Positions 15,481 to 23,888 of a DNA stretch of 41,762 nucleotides are shown in pieces (position 1 is the first letter of the stretch; each line of letters begins with the position of its first letter). This DNA comes from Comamonadaceae bacterium (GTDB lineage Bacteria; Pseudomonadota; Gammaproteobacteria; Burkholderiales; Burkholderiaceae_C): the NCBI GenBank assembly GCA_947378785.1, contig CANCLK010000023.1, positions 1-41,762 on the forward strand, in the 5' to 3' direction. A program made the translations under genes and the position numbers. The notes beneath the pieces were generated by a model. That model was not told the origin of the DNA. It saw only the letters and a program-made list of their open reading frames with translations, and did no database searches.

Positions 15481-16706
15481 ACGGCATTCCATGACGCCCT
15501 GTTGTTCAGCGTCTCTACATCAAAGCCGGCGAGATGCTTGTATGTCTGCTCAACTTTTTTGAGTTCCGCGGCGGCGTTGCCGTGGTCTTGGGCGCGAGCC
15601 ATGGCGCTTACTCGAGCCATCACGTCGCTGACCTGACTTCGATTGGCCAACTGCACGGCACTGACCACGGGTCGACGCTGGCTTTCATAGGCGCGAAGTG
15701 CTTCGTCCAGATCAGTGTGACGAGCCAGTTCGAAGGCCAGTATCCTTGCATCGAGTATGGCTTGCGAAGCACCGTTGGAGCCGAATGGATACATGGCATG
15801 TGCCGCATCGCCCAACAAGGTAACGCGCCCAAATGTCCACTGTGGCAATGGATCAATATCTGCCATAGGGTATTCATACGCAGCTTCTGATGCGCGCACC
15901 ATCGCAGGAATGTCGAGCCATTCGAAAGTCCAGTTCTCGACATACCTCGCAATGATGTCTGGGCTAAGTGGTCGATTCCAGTTGCCCAAGTCAACTGTGG
16001 CCGCATTTCCTCCCACACTAGGGCGCACCACTAGCCAGTTGACGGTGTGAGCGTCTATCGGATAGGCCACGCAGCGCTGGTGTTCATCGCCGACGATGAC
16101 CATGGAGCGACCGGTCAGAAAAGGCGCAGTACGCGTCGTGCCTCGGTAAATGGTCCATCCATTGGTGGCGAGGCGGATTTTCTCGCCGTAAAGTGCGGTC
16201 CTAACCGCGGAACGAATGCCATCGGCACCCACCAGTAGGGCGGCGGTTTGTTCTGAGTGAAGGCCCGTCTGCGTGTCGGTCGTTCGAATACGAACATGGT
16301 CTGCAGAAGGTTCTACAGCGTCAACGCGTTGGCCCGTCACAACGGCATGATTTCCAAGTCGATGCCTTGTGGCGTCTAGCAACAACTGGTGCAGCTTGCC
16401 GCGGTGTACGGAGTACTGTGGCCATCGGTAGCCCGCATCCAACCCCCGCTCTTCTGCCCATATGAGGGTTCCCTGTGTGTCGTAGTAGGCGAGCTCGTCG
16501 GTGGGCAACCCCACTTCTGCGAGGGCGGCGCTAAGCCCCAGTTCCTGCAGTTCGCGTACGGCGTGCGGCGGCAGGTTGATCCCAACGCCCACTTGTTGAA
16601 TCTCGCGAGCGGCTTCTAGCACGCTGATGTCGGTCATGCCTGTTGCGTGCAAACTCAGCGCAGCAGTCAGGCCGCCTATTCCGGCCCCGGCGATCACAAT
16701 CTTCAT
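15471..16706 (-). CDS. FAD-dependent monooxygenase, class A (PhzS/salicylate-hydroxylase-like)
   Basis: The 411-residue protein has all three marks of class A flavoprotein hydroxylases: the dinucleotide fold GAGIGG (residues 7-12), the DG motif in LLVGADGIRSAV (162-163), and the GD motif in VTLLGDAAHAMYPFGSNG (299-300). The segment VGVGINLPPHAVRELQELG resembles the PhzS-type flavin-dependent oxidoreductases. It should use NAD(P)H and O2 to hydroxylate an aromatic acid. The second of two adjacent ATG codons (16706) is better spaced from AAGGAG than the first. The stop overlaps the IclR relic, so the 3' end lies at a rearrangement junction, yet the catalytic core is intact. It follows a Bug receptor gene in the same direction. 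Confidence 0.9.
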   Translation of the reverse strand: MKIVIAGAGIGGLTAALSLHATGMTDISVLEAAREIQQVGVGINLPPHAVRELQELGLSAALAEVGLPTDELAYYDTQGTLIWAEERGLDAGYRWPQYSVHRGKLHQLLLDATRHRLGNHAVVTGQRVDAVEPSADHVRIRTTDTQTGLHSEQTAALLVGADGIRSAVRTALYGEKIRLATNGWTIYRGTTRTAPFLTGRSMVIVGDEHQRCVAYPIDAHTVNWLVVRPSVGGNAATVDLGNWNRPLSPDIIARYVENWTFEWLDIPAMVRASEAAYEYPMADIDPLPQWTFGRVTLLGDAAHAMYPFGSNGASQAILDARILAFELARHTDLDEALRAYESQRRPVVSAVQLANRSQVSDVMARVSAMARAQDHGNAAAELKKVEQTYKHLAGFDVETLNNRASWNAVRS

Positions 16707-16772
16707 CATGGCTCCTTTTGGTATCCGGAATGCGGCCGTCGTCGGACCATGGCGCCGTGCCGATGGTTACGT

Positions 16773-17756
16773 TCAAGGTTGGCGCAGCAGCTTGGCGCGT
16801 TCAACCAATGAACGCTCAGAAACGTAGAACTCGGCCGCCCACTTTTCATACTCGCCGGGCGGGCGGTACCAATAGGTCTGGCGCAGCGTTGCAAGGAGCT
16901 TGGTGTATTCAGGGTCATCAATTGCCACCTTGAATGCGCTGTTGAGCTTGTTGACAATGTCGAGTGGCATATTTTTAGGCCCGACAAGCCCGTAGGGTGC
17001 GGGATAGGCCAAGTCGTACCCAAGGCTCTTGGCCGGGGGGACTCCAGGCAGCCAAGATGCAGGCTGCCCGTCGAAAGACATGAGCACCCGCAGATTGCCA
17101 GCCTGAACATAAGGCAGAAGGCTGCCGATCGCATCCACTGTCGCGACCGTGTGCCCCCCCAGCAGGTTGACCGCGCTTTCGCTGCTGCTCTTGAACCCGA
17201 TGTGAGTCACTTCTACGCCCGCCATACCGCCGAAGGCCTCTGTCAAAAGATGCATGGTCGTGCCAGCGCCTGCTGTGCCGATAGAAAGCTTGCCGGGGTT
17301 CGCTTTTGCGTAGGCAACTAGGTCGGCAACGGATTTGAAAGGCGAGTCGGACTTCACGGCGAGCACAAAGGTGTAACCCCCCAGGCCTGCGATCCACGTG
17401 AAGTCTTTGACGGGATCCCAGTCAACCTTCTGCATGTGCGGAAAACGGAGCAGCCCGGCGGTCGCAGCGGCAATGGTGTATCCGTCTGGCTTATCTACTC
17501 TTGCCATGGTTGAGGGCGCCAGCGTGGCGCCTGCGCCGGGCTTGTTCTCTACGATGATAGGTTGGCCCAACTGCTTGGATGCGAGTTCCGCAAGTTTGCG
17601 AAAGGTGATGTCTGTCGGGCCACCAGCGCCGAAGCCAACTAGCATGCGGATGGGGCGATTCGGATACGGATCCGCTGCAGTTGCCTGATGCGTCAAAGTT
17701 GACAGCAGGCTTAACCCAAGCATCGCGGTACGCAAGATAGCAAGGAATTTTTTCAT
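16773..17756 (-). CDS. Bug/TctC-family periplasmic solute receptor
   Basis: Starting at ATG 17756, which has AGAGAGG upstream, the protein has 327 residues and a signal peptide (MKKFLAILRTAMLGLSLL, cut after QATAA). A longer frame from 17804 would bury the signal and is rejected. Bug features include YPNRPIRMLVGFGAGGPTD, PIIVENKPGAGATLA, KPDGYTIA, VTHIGFKSSSE and PAPYGLVGPKNMP. Its VTHIGF replaces the more usual HIPYKG, so its ligand pocket may differ from those of the other copies. It is the first gene of a leftward operon with the flavin monooxygenase, divergent from the IclR gene, so it probably handles the monooxygenase's aromatic substrate. Confidence 0.93.
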   Translation of the reverse strand: MKKFLAILRTAMLGLSLLSTLTHQATAADPYPNRPIRMLVGFGAGGPTDITFRKLAELASKQLGQPIIVENKPGAGATLAPSTMARVDKPDGYTIAAATAGLLRFPHMQKVDWDPVKDFTWIAGLGGYTFVLAVKSDSPFKSVADLVAYAKANPGKLSIGTAGAGTTMHLLTEAFGGMAGVEVTHIGFKSSSESAVNLLGGHTVATVDAIGSLLPYVQAGNLRVLMSFDGQPASWLPGVPPAKSLGYDLAYPAPYGLVGPKNMPLDIVNKLNSAFKVAIDDPEYTKLLATLRQTYWYRPPGEYEKWAAEFYVSERSLVERAKLLRQP

Positions 17757-18089
17757 TAAAACCTCTCTACGTGGATGTGAACGTGCCGCATTCAAAACAA
17801 TCAACGCGTGCAGTTAAATTTTAAATAATCCGCTTGGCGGTTACTAATAACCGCTTAATGATCATTTTGACACTGAAGCAAATCGTGTCAATAGAAAATA
17901 TTTCGCTGGTGCGGTTGTCGTCGACACAAAGGACTTGCACATCGGCTGAATACAACACTGTTATCAAAGTACGGAGGTTTGGGCGCCCCGTCACCGTGCT
18001 AACATATCCGCTTAGCGGACATTTATGGCCGCTACTTGAGAAATACAAAATGAAAAATTTATGGTGTCAAGAAGTTGGGGAGATGACAT
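17757..18089. promoter_or_regulatory. Divergent IclR control region with repeated CCGCTTnGCGG operators
   Basis: This 333-base AT-rich spacer separates the Bug receptor/monooxygenase operon from the IclR gene. It holds CCGCTTGGCGG at 17830-17840, a half-site CCGCTTAATG at 17851-17860 running into the palindrome AATGATCATT (17857-17866), and a second full palindrome CCGCTTAGCGG at 18008-18018, 71 bases before the IclR start. A minus-strand TTGACA lies at 17891-17886. The 17830-17866 block is repeated at 15313-15349 in front of the MaoC operon. Autoregulation plus control of the divergent operon is the likely role. Confidence 0.7.
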
Positions 18090-18854
18090 ATGGCAACTCC
18101 TGAAAGTGAATCCTTTGTGCGCACTTTCGCGCGTGGACTCAAAGTTATTGAGGTGATGGGGCAGGGGACTAGCCGTCAGACGCTAGGTGAAATCGCAGAA
18201 GGCGTGGACCTGCCGCGAACTGCTGTCAGGCGCTTCCTTCTGACTTTGATCGATTTGTCCTTCGTGCGGACGGACGGCAAGTACTACTGGCTGACGCCGC
18301 GGGTGTTGAGGCTGGGACTCTCGTATTTATCCACGCTGCCCTACTGGCGCCCAGCACAGTTGGCACTAGAGAAGCTGTGCACGCGCATCGGACAGTCGTG
18401 CGCATTGTCGGTGCTTGACGAAGAAGACATCGTCTATGTGCATCGCCAGCATGCCAAGCGAATCTTGCCGATGAGTCCTTCGTTGGGGAGTCGTTTGCCA
18501 GCTCATGCCGTTTCGATGGGGCGGGTTTTGCTGGCAGGATTGTCAGACGATGAATTGGATATTTATTTGCAGAACGCTACGTTTAAAAAGCTGACGAATG
18601 CGACGGTTGTAGCCCCCGCGAAGCTGAAAAAACTGATTCGTCAGACGCAGGTGCAAGGGTATGCATGGATCAGCGGCGAACTCGATGAATCGATCTGCGG
18701 CCTTGCCGTGCCTGTACGTGACAAGGATGGCGCTACCATCGCCGCAATTAACGTGAGTTTGCCGGCCGGTGCGCACGATGAAGAAACCGCGACTCGGCAA
18801 TTTTTGACGGAGCTGCGTCAAACCGCTTCAGAGATCCGAGCTGCCGTGATGTAG
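18090..18854 (+). CDS. IclR-family transcriptional regulator
   Basis: The 254 residues have the IclR layout: an N-terminal winged helix (about 10-70, ending in TDGKYYWLTPRVLRLG) and a C-terminal effector-binding domain (about 80-250) with the family segments SCALSVLDEEDIVYVHR, LPAHAVSMGRVLLAGL and the late GLAVPVRDKDGATIAAINVSLPA. Members close to this pattern include PcaR/PcaU/PobR-type regulators of aromatic acid pathways. It is divergent from the receptor/monooxygenase operon and upstream of the Qor, hydroxylase and dioxygenase genes. A relic of a second copy with the same operators lies at 15313-15480. Its ligand is likely an aromatic acid or CoA ester (inference). Confidence 0.94.
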   Translation: MATPESESFVRTFARGLKVIEVMGQGTSRQTLGEIAEGVDLPRTAVRRFLLTLIDLSFVRTDGKYYWLTPRVLRLGLSYLSTLPYWRPAQLALEKLCTRIGQSCALSVLDEEDIVYVHRQHAKRILPMSPSLGSRLPAHAVSMGRVLLAGLSDDELDIYLQNATFKKLTNATVVAPAKLKKLIRQTQVQGYAWISGELDESICGLAVPVRDKDGATIAAINVSLPAGAHDEETATRQFLTELRQTASEIRAAVM

Positions 18855-18890
18855 TGAATGTCGCCGCCGGTATGAGCTAAGCATGGAGAC

Positions 18891-19145
18891 ATGATGAAAC
18901 GCAGGCACTTCAACCAAGCGACATTTGCTACTTTAGCCTCCAGCCTTGGGCTCGACTGCGTGCGAGCCCAAAGTGCATACCCGAGCCAACTGATCACGTT
19001 CGTCGTGGCGTATTCCAGCGGTGGCAGCACAGACCAGCGCGCCAGACAAATGGAACGCTTCTCCAGTGACGCGTTCGGTCAGCCAGTTGTCATTGCCCGT
19101 GCCAAACCAGATGGCGACACCAACCAAGGGTGCTCAATCAAATGA
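18891..19145 (+). pseudogene. Truncated Bug/TctC receptor remnant
   Basis: The 84-residue frame starts as a Bug receptor, with a Tat-like RRHFNQ leader, RAQSAYPSQLITFVVAYSSGGSTDQ and FGQPVVI. The next expected stretch (an ENRPGAGG-type loop of some 17 residues) is missing and the frame jumps to ARAKPDGDT before ending. Intact relatives in this window have about 320 residues, so roughly three quarters of the gene is gone. The stop overlaps the start of the quinone oxidoreductase as ATGA, so the remnant may still be translated and coupled to it as a leader. It is most simply a deletion product that fused the promoter side of a receptor gene to the next gene. Confidence 0.8.
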
Positions 19146-20143
19146 CCATGAAAGCTATCACCATCGACCGTTATGGCGGACCGGAAGTTTTGCAAAGACA
19201 TGATATTGAAATACCCGAGCCCGCAGCCAACGAAGTATTGGTAAAGGTTGCATGCGCGGGCATCAACTTCATGGATATTCACACGCGTCAAGGCAAGTAT
19301 GCATCGTCAAAGTCGTACCCTGTTCGGCTGCCTTGCACCTTGGGAATGGAGGGCGCGGGCCAAGTCGTGACGGTGGGTCGAGACGTGACGCGTGTGCGTT
19401 CCGGCGACCGAGTGGCTTGGTGCATCTCCTGGGGTAGTTATGCAGAGTTTGCGTGCGTGCCTGAAGCCTTGATTGCGAAGCTGCCGGAGGCTATTGATTT
19501 CGATGTCGCTGCGGCCAGCTTGTTTCAGGGCAGCACAGCACATTACCTCGTGCATGATGTCGCACGTCTCGCGCCAGGGACTACATGCCTTGTTCATGCG
19601 GCATCTGGCAGCATCGGGCAAATCCTTATTCAACTTGCCAAGCGCATGGGAGCCACAGTCTTTGCCACCGCGAGCTCCCCTGAAAAATGTGACGTCGCAC
19701 GTCGACAGGGCGCGGACTACGCGATGCTGTACGAGAACGGACGCTTTGCAGAGGCCATTCGAGAAGCCACTGCTGGACGCGGGGTCGATGTCGTCTTCGA
19801 CTCGCTAGGTCGAACGACGCTACGCGACAGCTTTCGAGCCGCACGTGTTCGGGGGCTCGTGGTGAACTATGGCAATGTTTCGGGCTCCGTCACCGATCTG
19901 GATCCTCTGGAGTTGGGCGAGGCCGGCTCACTGTTCCTCACGCGCCCGCGTCTTGCCGATCATCTTGCGGATGCTGAAACTGTCCAGCGCAGGGCCTATG
20001 ATGTCTTTGCTGCCCTGATCGATGGCACCTTACAGATACCGATCGTTGCACGCTACACACTGGAAAATATCGAAAAAGCGCACGCGATGATTGAAAGTCG
20101 CGAGCAAATCGGAAAGGCTGTACTGTGCATAGAAAAACGTTAG
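19142..20143 (+). CDS. Zinc-independent quinone oxidoreductase (MDR superfamily, Qor type)
   Basis: The protein (333 residues from ATG 19142) is a medium-chain dehydrogenase/reductase of the quinone oxidoreductase group: MKAITIDRYGGPEVL at the start, a GroES-like part with GINFMDIHTRQGKY and GMEGAGQVVTVG, and the nucleotide fold CLVHAASGSIGQILIQLAKRMGATV. The structural and catalytic Zn ligands of alcohol dehydrogenases are absent. It would use NADPH to reduce quinones or enones. ATG 19142 is chosen for the ATGA overlap with the remnant upstream and an AAGGG 11 bases before; an in-frame GTG at 19130 is also open. It may deal with quinone or enone by-products of ring hydroxylation in the downstream genes. 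Confidence 0.9.
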   Translation: MTMKAITIDRYGGPEVLQRHDIEIPEPAANEVLVKVACAGINFMDIHTRQGKYASSKSYPVRLPCTLGMEGAGQVVTVGRDVTRVRSGDRVAWCISWGSYAEFACVPEALIAKLPEAIDFDVAAASLFQGSTAHYLVHDVARLAPGTTCLVHAASGSIGQILIQLAKRMGATVFATASSPEKCDVARRQGADYAMLYENGRFAEAIREATAGRGVDVVFDSLGRTTLRDSFRAARVRGLVVNYGNVSGSVTDLDPLELGEAGSLFLTRPRLADHLADAETVQRRAYDVFAALIDGTLQIPIVARYTLENIEKAHAMIESREQIGKAVLCIEKR

Positions 20144-20310
20144 CAACAGATTGAGAGGCCATCTGGAGCAAGTCAACCACGTGTAGGCGCACTCTGCGTG
20201 CAAGACAGTTTTGCCGTTTCCCATTGCCATGTGCTCACCTTTACATTTGTTTTTAGCTATTGCATGATGACTGCAATTCAATTGATCAATTGGCTTTGCA
20301 AAATAATGAA

Positions 20311-21945
20311 ATGAACGGTTTTGATGCCGAAGTGTTGGTGGTTGGGGCCGGTCCCGTGGGTTTGGCGCTGGTCGGAGACTTGGGATGGCGCGGCCACTCC
20401 TGCATCCTTGCGGACCAGGGCGATGGGGTTGTCGGCCAGCCAAAAATGGACATGGTGGGCTTGCGAACCATGGAGTTCTGCCGGCGCTGGGGGTTGGTGA
20501 CCGATGTGGAGGGCGCGCCTTATGGCCGGAACTATCCACAGGACAACGTCTACCTCACGTCCCTCAACGGCTGGGAGATGGGGCGCCAGCCCATGCCATC
20601 CATGAATGCTGCGGCTTACCCGCCGGAGAGTCCGCAGAGACGCGAGCGCTGCCCGCAGAACATGTTCGATCCCATCTTGCAGAAGTTTGCTCGCTCGCAG
20701 GCTGGCGTAGACCTCCGCTACGGACACCGCCTAGTGTCGTTCACGCAAGACCGCGAGGGCGTCACGTCGACGCTGCTGAATCAGGCCAGCGGTCAGGCGT
20801 TGACGCTGCGGACGCGCTACTTGGTGGGTTGCGATGGCGCCAAAAGTGCGGTGCGTGAGCATCTGGGCATTGGCATGCAGGGCCGGGGTGTGCTGACACA
20901 CACCACCAACATCGTCTTTCGCTGCGCGCACTTCAACCAGTTGCACGACAAGGCCCCCGGTTACAGGTACATGTTTGTTGGCAAGGGCGGCACCTGGGCC
21001 ACCATCGTTGCCATCAACGGCAACGACCAATGGCGCATGTCCATCATCGGCAATGCACAGGAGCGCAAGCGCTACACAGACAGAGAAATCAAGATCATGA
21101 CGTGCCAAGCCTTGGGCCGTGAGTTCGATCCAGAAATCTTGAGCGTATTGCGATGGACTCGCATCGAACAAGTGGCCGACCGCTACCGCGAGGGTCGCGC
21201 CTTCATGGCCGGCGATGCCGTGCACCTGACCTCGCCGACGGGAGGCTTGGGCATGAACACCGGCATTGGTGACGCGGTGGACCTCTCTTGGAAACTTGCC
21301 GCTGTGCTTGAGGGCTGGGGCGGCGACGCGTTGCTCGATTCGTACACCACCGAGCGCAGGCCGGTGGCACAACGCATCACGCGCTTTTCCACTGGCAACC
21401 TCCAGACCATGAAGCAAGTACCAGGCGCCGACAAGGTACTGGACACTGGCCCTGAGGGCGATGCCGCGCGCAAGGCCGTGGGCCATGCGCTGGGCGAAGG
21501 CCTGAAGCGCGAATGGTTCTCGCAGAACATGCACCTTGGTTACCGCTATGACAACTCCCCAGTCTGCGTGTTCAACGAGCCTGAAGATCCCGCCGCCATT
21601 GAGGCCGAACGCGAGGACGCCGTGAACTACCGTCCCAGCACGCGGCCCGGCTGCCGCGCGCCCCATGCTTGGCTAGTCGATGGTCGCTCGATGCTGGACT
21701 TGTTCGGCAAGGGCCTGGTGTTGGTCGTGACCGGCGGCGGCAACGATTTCGCAGCCCTGCAGGCGGTGGCAAAGTCGCGCAACATCCCGCTGGCGATAGA
21801 ACGTATTGAAGATCCCGCCGTCCGCGCCCTCTACGAAAAACCACAGGTGCTGGTGCGTCCCGACGGTCATGTTGCTTGGCGCGGCGACAACATCAACGTC
21901 CTGGCCAGCGAAGTCTTAGCAACGGCCACGGGCAACGCCTTTTAA
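20311..21945 (+). CDS. FAD-dependent aromatic hydroxylase (MhpA/PheA/TfdB family)
   Basis: With the ATG at 20311 the product has 544 residues. A TTG 17 codons upstream is open, but those residues are not conserved-looking. The flavin fold GAGPVG is at residues 12-17, DG is in LVGCDGAKSAVREHL, and the GD motif is in FMAGDAVHLTSPTGGLGMN. A C-terminal thioredoxin-like extension ends in VLVRPDGHVAWRGD, as in MhpA- and phenol-hydroxylase-type enzymes. The reaction is NAD(P)H- and O2-dependent hydroxylation of a phenolic substrate. It is followed 11 bases later by a ring-cleavage-type bicupin and then an FAH hydrolase, which makes it the probable first oxidative step of that route. Confidence 0.92.
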   Translation: MNGFDAEVLVVGAGPVGLALVGDLGWRGHSCILADQGDGVVGQPKMDMVGLRTMEFCRRWGLVTDVEGAPYGRNYPQDNVYLTSLNGWEMGRQPMPSMNAAAYPPESPQRRERCPQNMFDPILQKFARSQAGVDLRYGHRLVSFTQDREGVTSTLLNQASGQALTLRTRYLVGCDGAKSAVREHLGIGMQGRGVLTHTTNIVFRCAHFNQLHDKAPGYRYMFVGKGGTWATIVAINGNDQWRMSIIGNAQERKRYTDREIKIMTCQALGREFDPEILSVLRWTRIEQVADRYREGRAFMAGDAVHLTSPTGGLGMNTGIGDAVDLSWKLAAVLEGWGGDALLDSYTTERRPVAQRITRFSTGNLQTMKQVPGADKVLDTGPEGDAARKAVGHALGEGLKREWFSQNMHLGYRYDNSPVCVFNEPEDPAAIEAEREDAVNYRPSTRPGCRAPHAWLVDGRSMLDLFGKGLVLVVTGGGNDFAALQAVAKSRNIPLAIERIEDPAVRALYEKPQVLVRPDGHVAWRGDNINVLASEVLATATGNAF

Positions 21946-21956
21946 AAGGTTACAGC

Positions 21957-22934
21957 ATGAACGCCTCCCACATCCCCTTCGATTCGGCGCAAGACCTGCC
22001 CGAGCTTTACGGCCTGCTCGAGCAGGTGCAGATGCGCAACGGCTGGGCCAAGCCCACGCCCTCGCTGTACCCTCAGCCCCAACAAACCTTCGTGCCGTTT
22101 CGTTGGCGCTACCGCGACGCGCACGACGCGCTGCACACCGCGGGCCGTCTGGTCGGCACCGAATGGGCTGAGCGACGCAACCTCATCATGGCCAATCCGG
22201 TGCCCGGCAACGATTACGCCACCGTGCGCACGCTTGTTGGCGCCTACCAGATGGTCAAGGCCGGAGAGACCGCGCGCAGCCACCGCCACACGCCGAATGC
22301 GATGCGCGTGGTGCTGGAAGCCGGCGAGAACACTTTCACCATCGTTGATGGCATCAAGGTGCCGATGCTGCACGGCGACGTGCTGCTCACACCCAACTGG
22401 TGCTTTCATGGGCACACCAATGAGAGCAGTGAGGATGCTTATTGGGTTGACTTTCTCGACGCGCCGCTGGTGCAGCACCTAGGGCCGATGTTCTTCGAGC
22501 TGCACCCCGACTCGCTGGAGCACGCCACCACAGTCGATGCAAAATCGCCTATGCGCTTTGCGTACACGGACTACCTGCCGCGCCTGCGCGCTGCGCCAGA
22601 GGTAGCCAAGGGCGTGCGTACGCTGCTGCTGGGACCGGCCACCCTGGCCACCTTCGATCGCACCGTTGTCTACTTAGAAGCCGGCGCGCGCTGGCAGTGC
22701 CCGCGCGACACGGTCAACCGAATCTTCACGGTGATCGACGGAAACGGCACTTCCACGCTGGATGGCCAAGAATTCGACTGGGGACCGGGTGACATGATGA
22801 CCCTGCCCAGTTGGTATGCGCACACGCACAACGCCACTTCCGATGCAGTGCTGCTGCAGGTGTCGGACGCCCAACTCTTGAGCCCGCTCAACTGGGTGCG
22901 CTCTGAAAACCAAACCAACGGAAACACAAAATGA
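21957..22934 (+). CDS. Gentisate 1,2-dioxygenase-like bicupin ring-cleavage enzyme
   Basis: From ATG 21957 the protein has 325 residues (the frame is open 27 codons earlier inside the previous gene). It resembles the gentisate/salicylate/1-hydroxy-2-naphthoate dioxygenase family, with two cupin domains. Domain 1 contains the probable Fe(II) ligands His109 and His111 (ARSHRHTPNAMRVVLEA) and His151 (NWCFHGHTNE). Domain 2 (WGPGDMMTLPSWYAHTHN) looks structural. Such enzymes open the aromatic ring of a hydroxy- or dihydroxy-acid between the carboxyl- and hydroxyl-bearing carbons. The FAH gene overlaps its stop by four bases, as expected for a gentisate-type lower pathway. Exact substrate is uncertain. 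Confidence 0.9.
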   Translation: MNASHIPFDSAQDLPELYGLLEQVQMRNGWAKPTPSLYPQPQQTFVPFRWRYRDAHDALHTAGRLVGTEWAERRNLIMANPVPGNDYATVRTLVGAYQMVKAGETARSHRHTPNAMRVVLEAGENTFTIVDGIKVPMLHGDVLLTPNWCFHGHTNESSEDAYWVDFLDAPLVQHLGPMFFELHPDSLEHATTVDAKSPMRFAYTDYLPRLRAAPEVAKGVRTLLLGPATLATFDRTVVYLEAGARWQCPRDTVNRIFTVIDGNGTSTLDGQEFDWGPGDMMTLPSWYAHTHNATSDAVLLQVSDAQLLSPLNWVRSENQTNGNTK

Positions 22935-23818
22935 AGATCGCAGTTTTCAACGACTACCGTGTCGGCATCGTCGACGGCGAGCAGCTTTTCGATGTGACAT
23001 CGGCATTTCCCGCACTGTTGCAAGACTTGCCCAAGCAACGCATCAACTGGATGATCGCGCACTGGGACGAGATGAAAGGCAAGCTCGAACAAGCGAAGAA
23101 GAGTGCCGCGGCTGTTGCCATCGCCGGCGTCACACTGCTGCCGCCCAATCCGGGTGCGGGCCATGTGTTCGCAGCGCCCGCCAACTATCAAAAACATATT
23201 GGTGAGCTGGGTGATCGCGCCGTGACCAAGGCCGGCCGCACGGCGCGTGAGCAGGGCTTTTTCCTCATGGCGCCGGGATCGATGGTGGGCGCCGGTGGCG
23301 CCATCCTCATCCCCAAGGGATCGTCACGCCGCTTCGACCATGAAAGCGAACTGGCCGTGATTGTCGGCCGTGCCGGTCGCAATATTCCGCGCTCGCAGGC
23401 GATGGACTACGTGTTTGGCTACGCCTGCCTGATTGACGCCACCATGCGCATCGAACCGGGCGTGGGCGAAGAAGAACGCTCCATGCGCAAATCCTTCGAG
23501 TCTTTCACACCGGTCGGCCCTTACCTCGTCACCGCCGACGAGGTGCCTCATCCCGGCGCGCTGCAAAACCGCCTGTGGGTCAATGGCGAGCTCAAGCAGC
23601 AGGCCAACACCAAAGACATGATCGTGGGCATCGCCGAACTCATCGAACTGATCTCATCCGTTCTCCCGATCTCGCCTGGCGATGTGATCGCGTCCGGAAC
23701 GCCCGAAGGCGTGGGGCCGTTCAAGCCCGGCGATGTGGTGAAAATTGAGATCGAATCCGTAGGCAGCATGACGCTGCCGGTGCGTGAGTGCGAAGAGCGC
23801 GCTCCGCGCGCCTACTGA
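22931..23818 (+). CDS. Fumarylacetoacetate hydrolase-family protein (probable fumarylpyruvate-type hydrolase)
   Basis: The 295-residue protein has the FAH domain with its metal-site residues: Glu138 and Glu140 in RFDHESELAVIVG and Asp169 in CLIDATMR, followed by TPVGPYLVTADEVPHPG, NTKDMIVGIAELI and SPGDVIASGTPEGVG. These enzymes split the C-C bond of ring-opened diketo acids; in gentisate pathways this yields fumarate or maleate plus pyruvate. The gene starts within the stop of the dioxygenase gene. A dedicated maleylpyruvate isomerase is not present in the window, so either direct hydrolysis or an isomerase elsewhere is implied. Confidence 0.92.
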   Translation: MKIAVFNDYRVGIVDGEQLFDVTSAFPALLQDLPKQRINWMIAHWDEMKGKLEQAKKSAAAVAIAGVTLLPPNPGAGHVFAAPANYQKHIGELGDRAVTKAGRTAREQGFFLMAPGSMVGAGGAILIPKGSSRRFDHESELAVIVGRAGRNIPRSQAMDYVFGYACLIDATMRIEPGVGEEERSMRKSFESFTPVGPYLVTADEVPHPGALQNRLWVNGELKQQANTKDMIVGIAELIELISSVLPISPGDVIASGTPEGVGPFKPGDVVKIEIESVGSMTLPVRECEERAPRAY

Positions 23819-23888
23819 AAAGGCCACTTGACATGACGTGTCGCCGGTTCGATGGCCATGTCTACGAGTAAAACCAAAGGGAGAAAAA

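Noticed and set aside
20731..21666. Minus-strand open frame of 311 codons
   Set aside because: It is antisense to the flavoprotein hydroxylase and His/Arg/Gly-rich without family features.
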